Positions 18,501 to 26,937 of a stretch of DNA of 64,000 nucleotides are shown here, piece by piece. Where the stretch lies: positions 1 to 64,000 of the forward strand of contig NZ_LRAC01000129.1 in NCBI RefSeq assembly GCF_001517085.1. Reading direction: 5' to 3'. The first letter of the stretch is position 1. Every line of letters starts with the position of its first letter. The stretch comes from Paenibacillus sp. DMB5 (GTDB lineage Bacteria; Bacillota; Bacilli; Paenibacillales; Paenibacillaceae). The position numbers were made by a program, and so were the translations under genes. Under the pieces are notes generated by a model. It saw only the letters and a program-made list of their open reading frames with translations. It made no database searches and was not told the DNA's origin.

Positions 18501-19000
18501 ATGATAGCTTCGAAGTAATTATTACTGTCTACAGCCTTATCAGCATAATTTAAAGTCTTCCTGCTTAAATTAGTTTTACTGTGAATTGAGGAACTGTTCG
18601 GATACAACGGGTTTTTTCCATATAGATTTTTAATACCCCCATCATAGACACTAAACCCTGAACCTTCCTTACGAAACAAGTAATCAGCTGTCTTGTTCGG
18701 TGCCATGTAAAACATGGTGTCTTCATAATTGAATTTAGAATCGTCCTGCAGAGCTCCAGTTTTCGAATCCCCCGATAATTCCCCCGCAGGGATGAAGCCG
18801 ATCTGTAGAATGGCTGCTACTCCATCTGTGGTTTGAAATTGACCAGCTGCTGTAGATGAAGTAACACCTCCGGTAGCCGGCCCTGTTCCACCTACGTTTG
18901 TGCCTTCAGCTCTAACCAATGTGGAAGCGATACTTACAAAAGATGAAGCTACCAGTGTGGCAGATAATAAGACCTTCATTACGGAATTTATAAATGGCAT
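15569..19000 (-). CDS. Large secreted protein (1143 residues)
   Basis: The ATG at 19000 has GGAGG at 8 nt and overlaps the preceding gene by 13 bp. An N-terminal signal peptide (MKVLLSATLVASSFVSIAST within the first 30 residues) ends near VRAEG. The rest is Ser/Thr/Lys/Asn-rich and predicted to be beta-rich with alternating helical parts. No C-terminal membrane segment, sorting motif or repeat was seen, so the protein is secreted or held by a partner. I do not recognise a domain. Because it is encoded in one operon with a wall-anchor-like protein, it may form part of a surface complex. It is the longest gene of the island and its size is unusual for a hypothetical accessory protein. Confidence 0.65.
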   Translation of the reverse strand: MPFINSVMKVLLSATLVASSFVSIASTLVRAEGTNVGGTGPATGGVTSSTAAGQFQTTDGVAAILQIGFIPAGELSGDSKTGALQDDSKFNYEDTMFYMAPNKTADYLFRKEGSGFSVYDGGIKNLYGKNPLYPNSSSIHSKTNLSRKTLNYADKAVDSNNYFEAIIAQALVNINPSNANRTLTGTNGDKPVGTALKTLIEDYISNRIDNSDFDAQVIGALMFNDYLNLIKECGIMTDKSYNQYEQMMRDAFSKKELVLFFQTVVGISVKDGNSPLSRDYAFIPMHDATEWYLNIRKQARPNDATLKGLSANREAEAVAKGGASSADQGSLSPYKENGNLPFTFRTYARDYYSKTLKPVTSAVPLSDIISKNPFGGWGFQVWGYGEEYSKKPAIDALLNVTVVDKNGDPTGEHFTEPVRGWSEDNKRFLSELTQYSDKFITAGMTVEHDNKTYEILPDENAKFTLVDKKDLTDNLNKSELKVSSKGEDGVVSVPSKAGTATWFIELGYDTPEPLSLHKYLGGDSKTGGSSSVDNKYENSGKNIFSNAQLTLYVKVLEDSTEPVETEMEVPQWRLSQYWGNISPEVTNSSRFSLSLPIQSFTDPKLSPSGSQTFSLVDPDLSNVPWAISRAKLFNDTLNKNISPFSTLASFHESGDLLAVKDNGSVLNTRLASWVNNFKLFDGKIGSTSKGSVDNKTNVKKSTSFAYGVKSPASEYVYSETRYKSETTYDAKGKAIGSHLLPYSWSGTASQSTNSSDYEISVNFKHYIPKDTLSTKKFKPTSESENGLYWQTKQSEESISVYPEVLMGYDDASGNTSVAFTAGEKVRSIMPVSYNQAKFIDLDINPVVTGMSTATDSAAKALAARLNTNKDVIFKGSATTNSFDVKGDLEIKTFVLDIGSSAYKNSWTQAEYNTDAINDGYLAEYATKKQGTGKWQVSFDVDGKFIINGKDFGGQISKVTVEQKSTAVKEYALEVRGGRLIGVNGTRDLSSVSQELKDALARMHISTNENVFNTFESGGGDKLTDTKFASLAGTVRGSNDIAVGKGWYSEDSSLLVVREYITLFGIPSFHYSDKLPLEVTPDLVAPIDKNKFFSVGALGYTKLHLEAGNAELTADSSIGQIGVEKSPQFIVPNVSIMDSFGSVQ

Positions 19001-20547
19001 TTTTGCTTCCTCCTTCTGTAGAATACAAAACTAATTACAGCCCCCATAACAGATAACACAAAGCCTAAACACAAATACGAGGGATTTCCACTAGTATCCG
19101 GTATGTCCACACCTGTGTGAGGTATCGATACACCACCACCTAAGACTATCCCCGTTCCAAGAATAAACTTGGCTTCTTCAGATTTTGGATCAATGAATAC
19201 CGTTTCGACTTTTCCGGTGTCATTGTCTTTAATTAGGAAGGATTCTCCTGGGGTCACCCCGAAGACGAGGGATTCCTTGCCCTTATATTTCTTGTTTGCG
19301 ACCGAATCAACATTAATGATCGAGAAATTATACCGCTTTCCATCATTGTTCACTTCTAATGTGTATCTCGCCTTTAACGAAATGTTTATAGAAGCTTTGC
19401 CCCTGATTATTTTTAGAGAGTCCGCGTCTATCTTTGCTGTGGCATACTTCCCTTTAACTGCTATCTTGTACGTCCCGTCTGGCAAACCTGAGATGGTGTT
19501 GTTCTCAAGATTAAGGCTGTAAGTGCTCGATACCCCTTTTAAGGATGTAATGACTATCTCCACATCTGACCATGCGGTTGACAGTTCCGTATTATCAACA
19601 GGGGAGAAATTAACCGTGATTTCCGAATTAGTAACTAGATTATCAAATACGACAGGGATCGTTACAGCTTGTTTTTGGCTACCTGTGATAACCGATTGTG
19701 GGAGCTCAATTTCGCCCTTGCCGTTCGCTCCGTCTTTAACGGACTTACCTTCGAAAGAGATCAAGAACTTCCACGTCAGCTTGCTGTTGTCTAACCAAAC
19801 CATGCCGTTCTCATCTGAGATGGAGCTAAATGTCCCTTGCTTGTCCAATAGCTTGATTTCTACCAAAGTCTTCTTGAGTGGGGAACCATCCTCTGTTTGT
19901 AGAAATAGTCCAACCTTCTCACTATTAGTCTGTAAGTTCGCCTTGATAGGATGGAGTGAAGTTGCAGTTAAATCCTTGATTGTCGTCTCTTGCCCCTCCT
20001 CTCCATTGAAATAGTTAAAACTGTTGATTTTGAATTGATAACTGGTATTTACTTTCAAATCATAATAGTGTAGCTGACTCTTTTCGTCTGGTGTATCATC
20101 TTGGAATCTCAGGTGATTGATGATGCCATCTGCCTTCCTTAAGATTATGGCGAATTGATCACCGAGCTTATATCCCGAATGATTGAAAATCAGGTGATAA
20201 ACGCCATCTGTTCTATCGTAGTTTTGGTTGTTGCCGCTAGCAGAACTTATTAGTTTATTGTCAGTGACTGACCAAAGCTCCATTTTGAAGTCTGGCACGA
20301 AAGTTTGAGCTGGATAAGTGATGTCTACATAAATTCCATCTGTTACTATTCTTGATGTATTATCCCTAATCGATGTAATTTGATCTTTTGGAACCTGTGG
20401 TGCCTGTGATACCCGTACTTCAACCTCTGCTTGAACTGGCTGAGTAGACTCTATTGGCTTGGGCAGCACATCGGCTGCAAACGCTGAAGCCGAGAAAAAC
20501 GAAGTAGCCAGAGTCAAGATAGCCAATGTTATCAATTGCTTCCTCAT
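18988..20547 (-). CDS. Cell-wall-anchor-like surface protein with Ig-like regions
   Basis: This encodes 519 residues. The first 24 residues are a signal peptide ending SASAFAAD. The middle is beta-rich with several segments like Ig-like or SpaA/Cna-B-type domains (for example DGSPLKKTLVEIKLLDKQGT, residues about 218-237). The C-terminus resembles a sorting signal: IPHTG and IPDTS motifs, then a hydrophobic stretch (LCLGFVLSVMGAVISFVFY) and RRRKQK. The motifs deviate from LPXTG, and no sortase gene is in the window, so attachment could be by the membrane segment itself. It is translated before the 1143-residue secreted protein. Confidence 0.7.
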   Translation of the reverse strand: MRKQLITLAILTLATSFFSASAFAADVLPKPIESTQPVQAEVEVRVSQAPQVPKDQITSIRDNTSRIVTDGIYVDITYPAQTFVPDFKMELWSVTDNKLISSASGNNQNYDRTDGVYHLIFNHSGYKLGDQFAIILRKADGIINHLRFQDDTPDEKSQLHYYDLKVNTSYQFKINSFNYFNGEEGQETTIKDLTATSLHPIKANLQTNSEKVGLFLQTEDGSPLKKTLVEIKLLDKQGTFSSISDENGMVWLDNSKLTWKFLISFEGKSVKDGANGKGEIELPQSVITGSQKQAVTIPVVFDNLVTNSEITVNFSPVDNTELSTAWSDVEIVITSLKGVSSTYSLNLENNTISGLPDGTYKIAVKGKYATAKIDADSLKIIRGKASINISLKARYTLEVNNDGKRYNFSIINVDSVANKKYKGKESLVFGVTPGESFLIKDNDTGKVETVFIDPKSEEAKFILGTGIVLGGGVSIPHTGVDIPDTSGNPSYLCLGFVLSVMGAVISFVFYRRRKQKCHL

Positions 20548-20670
20548 ATACCATTCCTCCTTTGAATAACTTTTGATTTTCGATTTTTATTGATCTATCA
20601 ATGACTATCCTTAATTGAAATATTCTATCTGCCCTAAATTGTCTTTAAGTTGAAAACACCTTCATAAAAA

Positions 20671-20711
20671 AAAGTGTGGGGCAATGTCATTTCGACATCA
20701 CCCCACACTTT
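20671..20711. terminator. Strong bidirectional terminator
   Basis: AAAGTGTGGGG...CCCCACACTTT contains an inner ATGTC/GACAT pairing, with As on the left and Ts on the right. It separates the stalk/transglutaminase-like gene at 20729 from the surface-protein operon starting at 20547. Confidence 0.8.
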
Positions 20712-20728
20712 TTAGTAAAATTATTTAA

Positions 20729-22330
20729 TCATAGTTTCCCGAAAGTCGGTTCAGAAACAATTACTGAGCTATTTTCTAGAGCCTTAGCTACATCTACAAG
20801 CTTGAACGAACCAGCTGCCGTCTCATACCAAAAACCATTAATTTGTATTAATACTTCAGCATGACCAGAACCACCAATGATCATCGTATTATAGCCCATC
20901 AAATCGAATGTAGCAGAATAAGTCTCTGCATCACTATCGCAATCTGATATACCACGGATCAGTGTGTCAAAAATACTGGATGGTGAACCATCCATCGGAT
21001 CTTTTTTACCTTTAATAAGTTCTCCTGCAACAATCATTATTTTGTAGACTTTAATAATCTCATCACTACTTACCCCAGCTTTGACGAAATCACCAATACT
21101 GTTTTCAGCTGACTTCAATCCTCTATTTTGATCTGAACGATCACGTGTATCTCCAGACCATCTTGCTCCATCTATAAATTGATAATAATATGGTGAGTAA
21201 AGGTCACCCCCAAAAATAACATCATTAACCCCCTTCAAAGCCTCAAGGACGATCTTCGTTGATTCGTCATACTCACTTTGATTTCGAACTCCGTAAGTAT
21301 GTTTTCCGTATTTAACAGTAATCCCATTCACTTTTTGCGTCTTAGTTGAGTCTATCACTACGTTATCGCTACTCCCCGTTTTAATATAGGCAGTTTGGGT
21401 GTCATTGTCCCACTTAACAGTTCCGCCGAATGCTTCTGATACAAATCTCAATGGAACCATCGAACATCCATTTATTTTAGCAGATGGAGCCGACAATTTA
21501 ACTTCACTCCCATTTACATAAGCAATATTGCTTCCCATTTTTAAAGTAACTTTAGTTGACCCTTTGTTTGCTGTGATCGTTTCTGTCTCCCTTGACCAAA
21601 GTACATTCACACCTAAAGACTCGAATACCCCTCTTAAGGGGACAAGGATGCTACCGCTCTTAGAAATTGGCGCCTGTGAATAGGACTGTTTTACTCCATC
21701 AATTACTATAGAGGGTGTAAGGTTAGCCACAGAAAGGGGCTTTAACTCATTCTTTTTACTAACTGAAGATTGATGAGCATAATTTGAGCTGTTCTCAGTT
21801 CCAATTTTCTGCTTAATACTTGCTAACTTGTCCTTAACTGTTTGAACGTTACCCCAAGTAGATGGTACATCTGAGCCATAAGTGATAACTAATTGCTCTG
21901 TCTCAGACAATACCGATTGTAACGTTTTAGCACTTATAAATCCTGCGGTCGTACTCGCTTTAGCATCGATTTCTTTTAATCTATTCATTAGGCTTAATAA
22001 CGCATTTGCGCTAAAACCACTTTCTTGAATGACTTTATTAGCAAGGCTAAGATTAGAAATAAGTATTTCCTCATCTTGTGAATTCATATATTCTCCCTGC
22101 GCTACCATTACAGGTTGGGTGGTCGGGTGGGAAGTAGCCGCAGAAGCCGTGTTGCCTTGACAGGATATTATTGAACTAAGTAAAAATGAACTTATAAGCA
22201 GTCCGTGGATCACAAAATTGAATTTCCTTTTTACAGGTTTATCTCTTGAGTAGATTGCACTCATATGAATCTGTGTATTACCGTTTCTATCTTTTCCTTT
22301 ACCAGTAAGACAACCCGAGGTGTTCTTCAT
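20729..22330 (-). CDS. Stalk-domain lipoprotein with transglutaminase-like C-terminus
   Basis: The ATG at 22330 follows GGAGG at 8 nt (533 residues). Upstream codons in the same frame lack a site. Residues about 37-57 form a hydrophobic export signal ending IISC, a possible lipobox. Residues about 207-318 are a copper-amine-oxidase N-terminal-like ('stalk') pair with ILVPLRGVFESLGVNVLW and MVPLRFVSEAFGGTVKWD, common in Paenibacillus surface proteins. Residues about 440-515 read GISDCDSDAETYSATFDLMG ... GHAEVLIQINGFWYET, which fits the Cys-His pair and strand order of transglutaminase-like cysteine peptidases. A role in wall or surface protein processing is inferred. The gene is transcribed alone. 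Confidence 0.7.
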   Translation of the reverse strand: MKNTSGCLTGKGKDRNGNTQIHMSAIYSRDKPVKRKFNFVIHGLLISSFLLSSIISCQGNTASAATSHPTTQPVMVAQGEYMNSQDEEILISNLSLANKVIQESGFSANALLSLMNRLKEIDAKASTTAGFISAKTLQSVLSETEQLVITYGSDVPSTWGNVQTVKDKLASIKQKIGTENSSNYAHQSSVSKKNELKPLSVANLTPSIVIDGVKQSYSQAPISKSGSILVPLRGVFESLGVNVLWSRETETITANKGSTKVTLKMGSNIAYVNGSEVKLSAPSAKINGCSMVPLRFVSEAFGGTVKWDNDTQTAYIKTGSSDNVVIDSTKTQKVNGITVKYGKHTYGVRNQSEYDESTKIVLEALKGVNDVIFGGDLYSPYYYQFIDGARWSGDTRDRSDQNRGLKSAENSIGDFVKAGVSSDEIIKVYKIMIVAGELIKGKKDPMDGSPSSIFDTLIRGISDCDSDAETYSATFDLMGYNTMIIGGSGHAEVLIQINGFWYETAAGSFKLVDVAKALENSSVIVSEPTFGKL

Positions 22331-22465
22331 TTCTTCATCCTCCAGGAAAAATAAATTGAACGAAAGTTGATTTTCGTTACTTACTATATTTCTGTTGCCT
22401 AAAAAACTGCTAAAGTAATTTGTACTCACTATCATTCAAATTCTTCTTTTTTCGTGTCAAATACA

Positions 22466-22528
22466 AACAGTGAGCGTCAAGTAGCCCCCATCTGACTGTT
22501 AGGTGGGGGCTACTTGACGCTCACTGTT
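22466..22528. repeat. Perfect 25-bp inverted repeat (cruciform)
   Basis: Positions 22466-22490 are the exact complement of 22504-22528 (arms begin AACAGTGAGCGTCAAG), extendable by three more pairs, leaving a 7-base loop. No strong T-run follows in either direction. It lies between the end of the 232-residue gene and the start of the stalk gene. It could be a robust terminator, a protein-binding cruciform or a tiny mobile unit. Confidence 0.85.
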
Positions 22529-22693
22529 ATATGGACTTCCACATATGCTCCCCCTCATTAAGACTTGCTAACAGGGTTTCGACTTTTCCGTGAGAATACC
22601 GTGCTGTGGAAGAATTGATGTGTTCCTTTACGATATCATAGTTTACAGGCTACCCGAGATCAGGAGAGTTAGGAACCGATCTGTTACTGTTTT

Positions 22694-23392
22694 TTACAAA
22701 AGTAGACTCAGCTTTATCCTTTGCCAAAGCAACTTGTCTTTGAAAACCACCCTGACAAGCTCTATAAGGGAGTTTTGTTCCAAATAAAGAATTACATCAT
22801 CGGTTAGTGTTGTACCGTCAGGCTCAACACTGATATCTGCAAAACAACCGGCATACTTCGTGACAAACTGATCAGCTATTTTTCGACTAGACTCAAATTT
22901 TTTCTCTACTCTCGGGTTTCGGATTTCCGTCTTGGTCTCAACCAATGTTGCATCGACTAACGGATCAATAACTTTGAACAGCGAAATCCCTAAATTATTT
23001 AGATGAGCTTCTACGATACCGAAAACTTTGAAGTGTATTTCACGACTTTCTTTAGCCGCAGTCACGTCTTCGATCGATACATTTTTGTCGGGCAATTCGA
23101 TACCACGTCCAGATCTAGTGGGTGCATCTAGTCTTAAATCCGATACTTTTTGATCACCAATTTGCTTTCTCGACTTACCGATAACCTCGTCATTACTGAG
23201 TTTCTCTCCATATTTACTGTAGCTTTGGATATTGTCCTTCATCTCGCCATTTAAGCAGTCCATGACCAGATTACTTATGGCAACTCTTTTATAATCATCA
23301 CAACGAGGGTCTTTAAGCTCTTTTAGCAGGTGAGCAATTTTCTTAAAATCTTCCTCATGAAACTTTCTCTCGTTAACGCTGAACGTAATCAC
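22694..23392 (-). CDS. Hypothetical protein (232 residues)
   Basis: A soluble protein rich in Lys, Glu and Asp, mostly helical by composition, without signal or membrane segment. The start codon ATG (MITFSVNERKFHEEDFKKIA) is the first in the frame. The central part (SGRGIELPDKNVSIEDVTAA) looks linker-like. No family is recognised. It is transcribed alone, with the long inverted repeat about 170 bp after its stop. Confidence 0.55.
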   Translation of the reverse strand: MITFSVNERKFHEEDFKKIAHLLKELKDPRCDDYKRVAISNLVMDCLNGEMKDNIQSYSKYGEKLSNDEVIGKSRKQIGDQKVSDLRLDAPTRSGRGIELPDKNVSIEDVTAAKESREIHFKVFGIVEAHLNNLGISLFKVIDPLVDATLVETKTEIRNPRVEKKFESSRKIADQFVTKYAGCFADISVEPDGTTLTDDVILYLEQNSLIELVRVVFKDKLLWQRIKLSLLL

Positions 23393-23924
23393 TTTCCCAC
23401 ACTCCTTATTCTAATAATATCGGTCGGTGTGTTACAGATTTACAGGTGAATAGACATTCGGTTGGGTGTTGGTTACCTAAACGGCGAATCAAGAGTAAAA
23501 TAAAGACAAAAAACCTTAGCCGGGGTTAGGGCGAGACTACCCGAACGATTTTGAAGGGCTTGTACGGGATTTTGAAAGGGCTTTGAGGCTCCCGAATACC
23601 CAAGGAAGCCCCGAGGAATTGAACGGGGCGTAGAGGGCGATTTCGAAGACGTTTTGTAGGGCTATACAACAGAGCGGTTAACCCTGACTAAAGGGGGCGA
23701 TTAGTAACCCCACTCAAAGTGCATTTATAAGACTGAACTCCTCGGTAGGGTTAAACTCTAACAGATAGTCCACTTTCCCTCCCCTAATAACACCATCTTT
23801 AATGAATTGCTTTTTCAACTCTACCATAATTAATATTTCTCCTGCGCCATTGAGCCGGTTTATTTATGGTTAAGGGCTTTGATACCTCAATAAAGATACG
23901 CAGTGCGATTTATAGATCAATGAT
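23393..23924. other. Gene-poor interval with GC-rich repetitive segment
   Basis: Positions about 23515-23720 are much GC-richer than the neighbours, with recurrent GGGCTT/GGGCGA and TTTTGAA(A/G)GGGCT words and several possible short helices, but no reading frame with start signals. It could be a relic of a gene or a structured RNA. The remainder shows nothing recognisable. Confidence 0.45.
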
Positions 23925-24320
23925 TTAGATACATCTCAAGTGAAAGCGTTGATTCTCGATGATCATGTGGGTCCTGGCTTCCCATCCGATACCCCATCCT
24001 GCATGAATTGTCTCTACTCGGTCGAGCAACTGCAGGATTGGGAACCAGATCGGGAAGGACTGTTCTGTCATTGCATGCGCCGCTATGTACGCTTCGATCT
24101 GTTCACTGAAGGATCGAATGCTGTTGCCGTTCTGTGTTACCAAATTGATGAAGCTGTAGGCTTGCTCGTAGCTGTGCTGATACATCGAATAGAGAGTTTC
24201 GACCATAGCTCTACCTTCCTCGGTCAATTTGGATGCTGCTTGCTCCGGGTCGAAGCCAAGTAAGTAAATCTCATTGTCTAGCACATATGCATGTCTGTAG
24301 TCTGGAGAAACCTTCAACAT
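23925..24320 (-). CDS. Hypothetical protein (131 residues)
   Basis: The ATG at 24320 follows GGAGGTG at good spacing; an upstream in-frame codon lies inside the site. It is soluble and helical with a hydrophobic C-terminal third containing Trp residues (FPIWFPILQLLDRVETIHAG). No family is recognised. It lies 46 bp downstream of the adenine-methyltransferase gene and may belong to the same operon. Confidence 0.6.
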   Translation of the reverse strand: MLKVSPDYRHAYVLDNEIYLLGFDPEQAASKLTEEGRAMVETLYSMYQHSYEQAYSFINLVTQNGNSIRSFSEQIEAYIAAHAMTEQSFPIWFPILQLLDRVETIHAGWGIGWEARTHMIIENQRFHLRCI

Positions 24321-24366
24321 ATGGAACACCTCCAAGTTTTTAGGTCGGGAACCCCTTTGCTAAGCT

Positions 24367-25305
24367 TTACAGGTAATACAGATAGTCATATGGGATCGGT
24401 GGAAGCAAATAACTCGGGATCTGGTAATTTGTGTAGATGAACTCAGGACGCTTTCGACCAGTTCCAGAGCTACTCACATGGACGAAGCCTACGAAGTAGC
24501 AGTATAGAAGCCCTTTCCTCACGTATTCATTATAAAGTTTGTTGAAATAGTTACTTATAATGACTTTTGCCTTGCATGGTTCGGATACGACTAGCTCTAA
24601 CATTTCTATGTGGTGCGGCGACTTGAACTCATCAGGGTAACCTTCTGTCACTACAGTAATGCCACTCTTATCCTCAAGATACGGCGGGTCGAGGTAGATT
24701 AGGGCGTTCTCGCGGTGCATCAGACCTTTAAAAGGCTTGTCATACCCCTGATTGAGAAAGAGGACATCACGGTATATATTTGTGAGTGGATTCAACTTCC
24801 TCCGCAGGTTACTGATTTTGATCCCTTCGTCGACTTTCAGTTGACAGAAATCATCTCGATTGGCTGCGCGGCTGTATTTGCTTACCACGTAGGTTAGGAT
24901 CGCTGCGTCTATTGCATCCGTACTCGGGTCGCGTCTCCACTTCTTGAAATCCTCGAAGTCCTCTTTGGTTACAAGTCCCGGTCTGCTCAAGGCTCCGATA
25001 CCCCTAATCAGATAATCGAACTGGTCGGGATCTTGGATTGCCTTGTAGAAGCTGAGTAGACCACGGTCTAATTCGTTACCGATTCGGGCGATACGATAAT
25101 TCTTGTAGTGAGTGTGAAACCTATTGCCTCCAAGAAAGAGATCGCCCATGAGTTTCAGGTCATACTCATATATGCAATGATCGAAGATTCGAATGAGTGT
25201 CTTCATCAAAGCACTCTTACCACCGAGGGTAGGAATGGGGTCTTGAACCCCATTCAGTAAATCTCGGACTCTTCCAGCTAACACCTGTCGGTTAAGTGGC
25301 GACAT
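24367..25305 (-). CDS. D12-class N6-adenine DNA methyltransferase
   Basis: This encodes 312 residues. The SAM-binding region is near the start (PTLGGKSALMKTLIRIF, residues about 24-40, where GGK replaces the usual GGK/FxGG). The catalytic motif IV is ALIYLDPPYLED (DPPY, about residues 201-212). A specificity region with charged helices lies between them. Dam-like enzymes of this class methylate adenine N6 in a short site, as an orphan epigenetic marker or as the modification half of a restriction system. No obvious restriction endonuclease is adjacent. Its start overlaps the end of the 319-residue gene by 28 bp, so the two are coupled and may act together. Confidence 0.8.
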   Translation of the reverse strand: MSPLNRQVLAGRVRDLLNGVQDPIPTLGGKSALMKTLIRIFDHCIYEYDLKLMGDLFLGGNRFHTHYKNYRIARIGNELDRGLLSFYKAIQDPDQFDYLIRGIGALSRPGLVTKEDFEDFKKWRRDPSTDAIDAAILTYVVSKYSRAANRDDFCQLKVDEGIKISNLRRKLNPLTNIYRDVLFLNQGYDKPFKGLMHRENALIYLDPPYLEDKSGITVVTEGYPDEFKSPHHIEMLELVVSEPCKAKVIISNYFNKLYNEYVRKGLLYCYFVGFVHVSSSGTGRKRPEFIYTNYQIPSYLLPPIPYDYLYYL

Positions 25306-26237
25306 TGCTTAGCTACCTCCTCGAGAAGTTCTTGACTGAAGTGCACAATGTAGAACTTAACTCCGTTCTTATCTTCGGATACGACCCTTTGCTTGTCTAA
25401 ACGATGACTTTTCTTCTTTTTTTTCACTGTTTTCCTCCCCTCATTCAAACTTATCCCTTTCTCTTGTAGTTTCTTCATAGCGTTAGCAGGGAGAGAATAC
25501 CCATTGAGGGTGGCCTGTTCTTCAACCTCATATTCCTCAAATTCCTCTTCTTCATCTTCATATACTGGAACTTCAGCATCCAGTATCCCAATATAGACAA
25601 GACCTCCTAAGATTTCGCGACGATACTTCTGACTTTGTATTCGACCGAACGGATTGAGCACCGCTTGAAGGGCAGAACCCTTGAAGCCGACTGCAATTGT
25701 TCCCTCCGGAAGTCCTTGTTCTTGATCAAGAATTACCCCAAGATGTTTAGAACTGTCATAACTCTTACTAGATTGGGACACGAATCGAGACTGGTTGAGC
25801 AGGAAGTTCTTTAAAACCACCTTAGCATTCTTCATTGCTACTTGTTTGTCCCATTCAAGTGGCTGACCAATACTCTCTGAAAAGCCTCCTTTTTCGAACT
25901 CTTCATCATCAATCATGTCATAAACCTGATTGATAAGTTCATCTATTGTCCAAGAGTCGGCAACACCAATTCTGTTTAACTTGCTCATAACCTTGTCCCT
26001 ATTTTTAGGGGATTCAAAAAAGTCTTTAGTAAAGTTGACTCGTTTGTTGGTAGATTTACTGATTACCTCAACTAAGAATATCTCATCTACCTCACTTTCA
26101 TGAATGTCCCAGAACACTTTCACCTCGAATCGCTTCAAAGCTTTCTCACGTGCTTCGTCAGCTTTCCCTTTCATGAACTCTCTTAAATTATCTGTTTCCT
26201 TAGTTACATCTTTCGCTTTCTTGTTTTTAGTTGTCAT
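25278..26237 (-). CDS. Hypothetical partner of the adenine methyltransferase
   Basis: This encodes 319 residues, first gene of an operon that overlaps the methyltransferase start by 28 bp. It is soluble, with a Lys-rich N-terminus (TTKNKKAKDVTKETDN), a long mixed alpha/beta core, a strongly acidic patch (YEDEEEEFEEYEVEE, about residues 226-240) and a basic stretch (TVKKKKKSHRLDKQR, about 270-284). No nuclease motif is evident. It could be the sequence-recognition or restriction partner, or a DNA-binding regulator; none of this is proven. The 5' side is preceded by the tandem repeats at 26290-26600. Confidence 0.55.
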   Translation of the reverse strand: MTTKNKKAKDVTKETDNLREFMKGKADEAREKALKRFEVKVFWDIHESEVDEIFLVEVISKSTNKRVNFTKDFFESPKNRDKVMSKLNRIGVADSWTIDELINQVYDMIDDEEFEKGGFSESIGQPLEWDKQVAMKNAKVVLKNFLLNQSRFVSQSSKSYDSSKHLGVILDQEQGLPEGTIAVGFKGSALQAVLNPFGRIQSQKYRREILGGLVYIGILDAEVPVYEDEEEEFEEYEVEEQATLNGYSLPANAMKKLQEKGISLNEGRKTVKKKKKSHRLDKQRVVSEDKNGVKFYIVHFSQELLEEVAKQCRHLTDRC

Positions 26238-26289
26238 GTTGGCGCCCTCCTGCGGCTGTTTTCGTTTTATTTGGTTAATCGTTTATACT

Positions 26290-26600
26290 CGTAGGTCTGC
26301 TACCTCTTGAACTTTTTTTCTTCAACTCCACCCGACCGGTGTTCAAGAACATATGAGTTGAATAGCTAGAGGGTGAAGTGGCTTTGTTTAGTTTTCAAGG
26401 AGCGTGGGGCTTCACTTGAATGTCTGGCACCTCTTGAATTTGAGCTTCAACTCCCTAAATTAAGGTTCAGATCCTCAAAGATCTTGAGTTTAGATGCTGT
26501 TTGATTTTCAAGGAGCGAGTTGTTCTGGCTTGATTACTTACACTGGAATGTCTGCTACCTCTTGAATTTATGTTTCAACTCCCCCTGCAGAGGTTCATGT
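26290..26600. repeat. Imperfect tandem repeats of about 127 bp
   Basis: The words TCTGCTACCTCTTGAA(T/C)TT, then CTTCAACTCC, recur at about 26296, 26422 and 26550. The words GTTTTCAAGGAGCG and GATTTTCAAGGAGCG occur at about 26389 and 26508. Read on the minus strand, this gives CGCTCCTTGAAAA(C/T), similar to the boxA-like sequence before Bacillus rRNA genes. The array lies directly upstream of the operon at 26237 and could regulate it. Confidence 0.7.
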
Positions 26601-26722
26601 CCATGATTTGGATGTTCATGTCTTGCTTAAGAAAGGGTAATTTCTGAATGTGGGGATGAATAAATACTGGTCGGGTGGATGGGTGGGAAGGGCGCGTCGA
26701 AATACGTAGAAGGAAAATAAAA

Positions 26723-26747
26723 AACTCAACTCTGAACGAGTTGAGTT
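26723..26747 (-). terminator. Terminator-like hairpin
   Basis: AACTCAACTC and GAGTTGAGTT form a perfect 10-bp stem, with an A-run on the left. No intact minus-strand gene lies just to its right; it is related to the hairpin at 14910. Confidence 0.55.
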
Positions 26748-26937
26748 GTGAGATAGTTGGTTGTTATTGAGCATTTGTTTGTTTTTGAGCAGTACTCTGC
26801 TTAAATCTATCTTTTAGATCAGCATGAGTGTGTTGAAATTGATTTTGGTTCACGGAACATATTCAAACTGCTCGGAAAGACTAATAAAAAAATCGGTGTT
26901 ACCTTGCATCGAAGGATAAATGACTCAAGCAAAAATA

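Noticed and set aside
20729..22330. Copper amine oxidase enzyme
   Set aside because: Only the N-terminal-like stalk repeats are present; the catalytic domain is absent, so the name would mislead.
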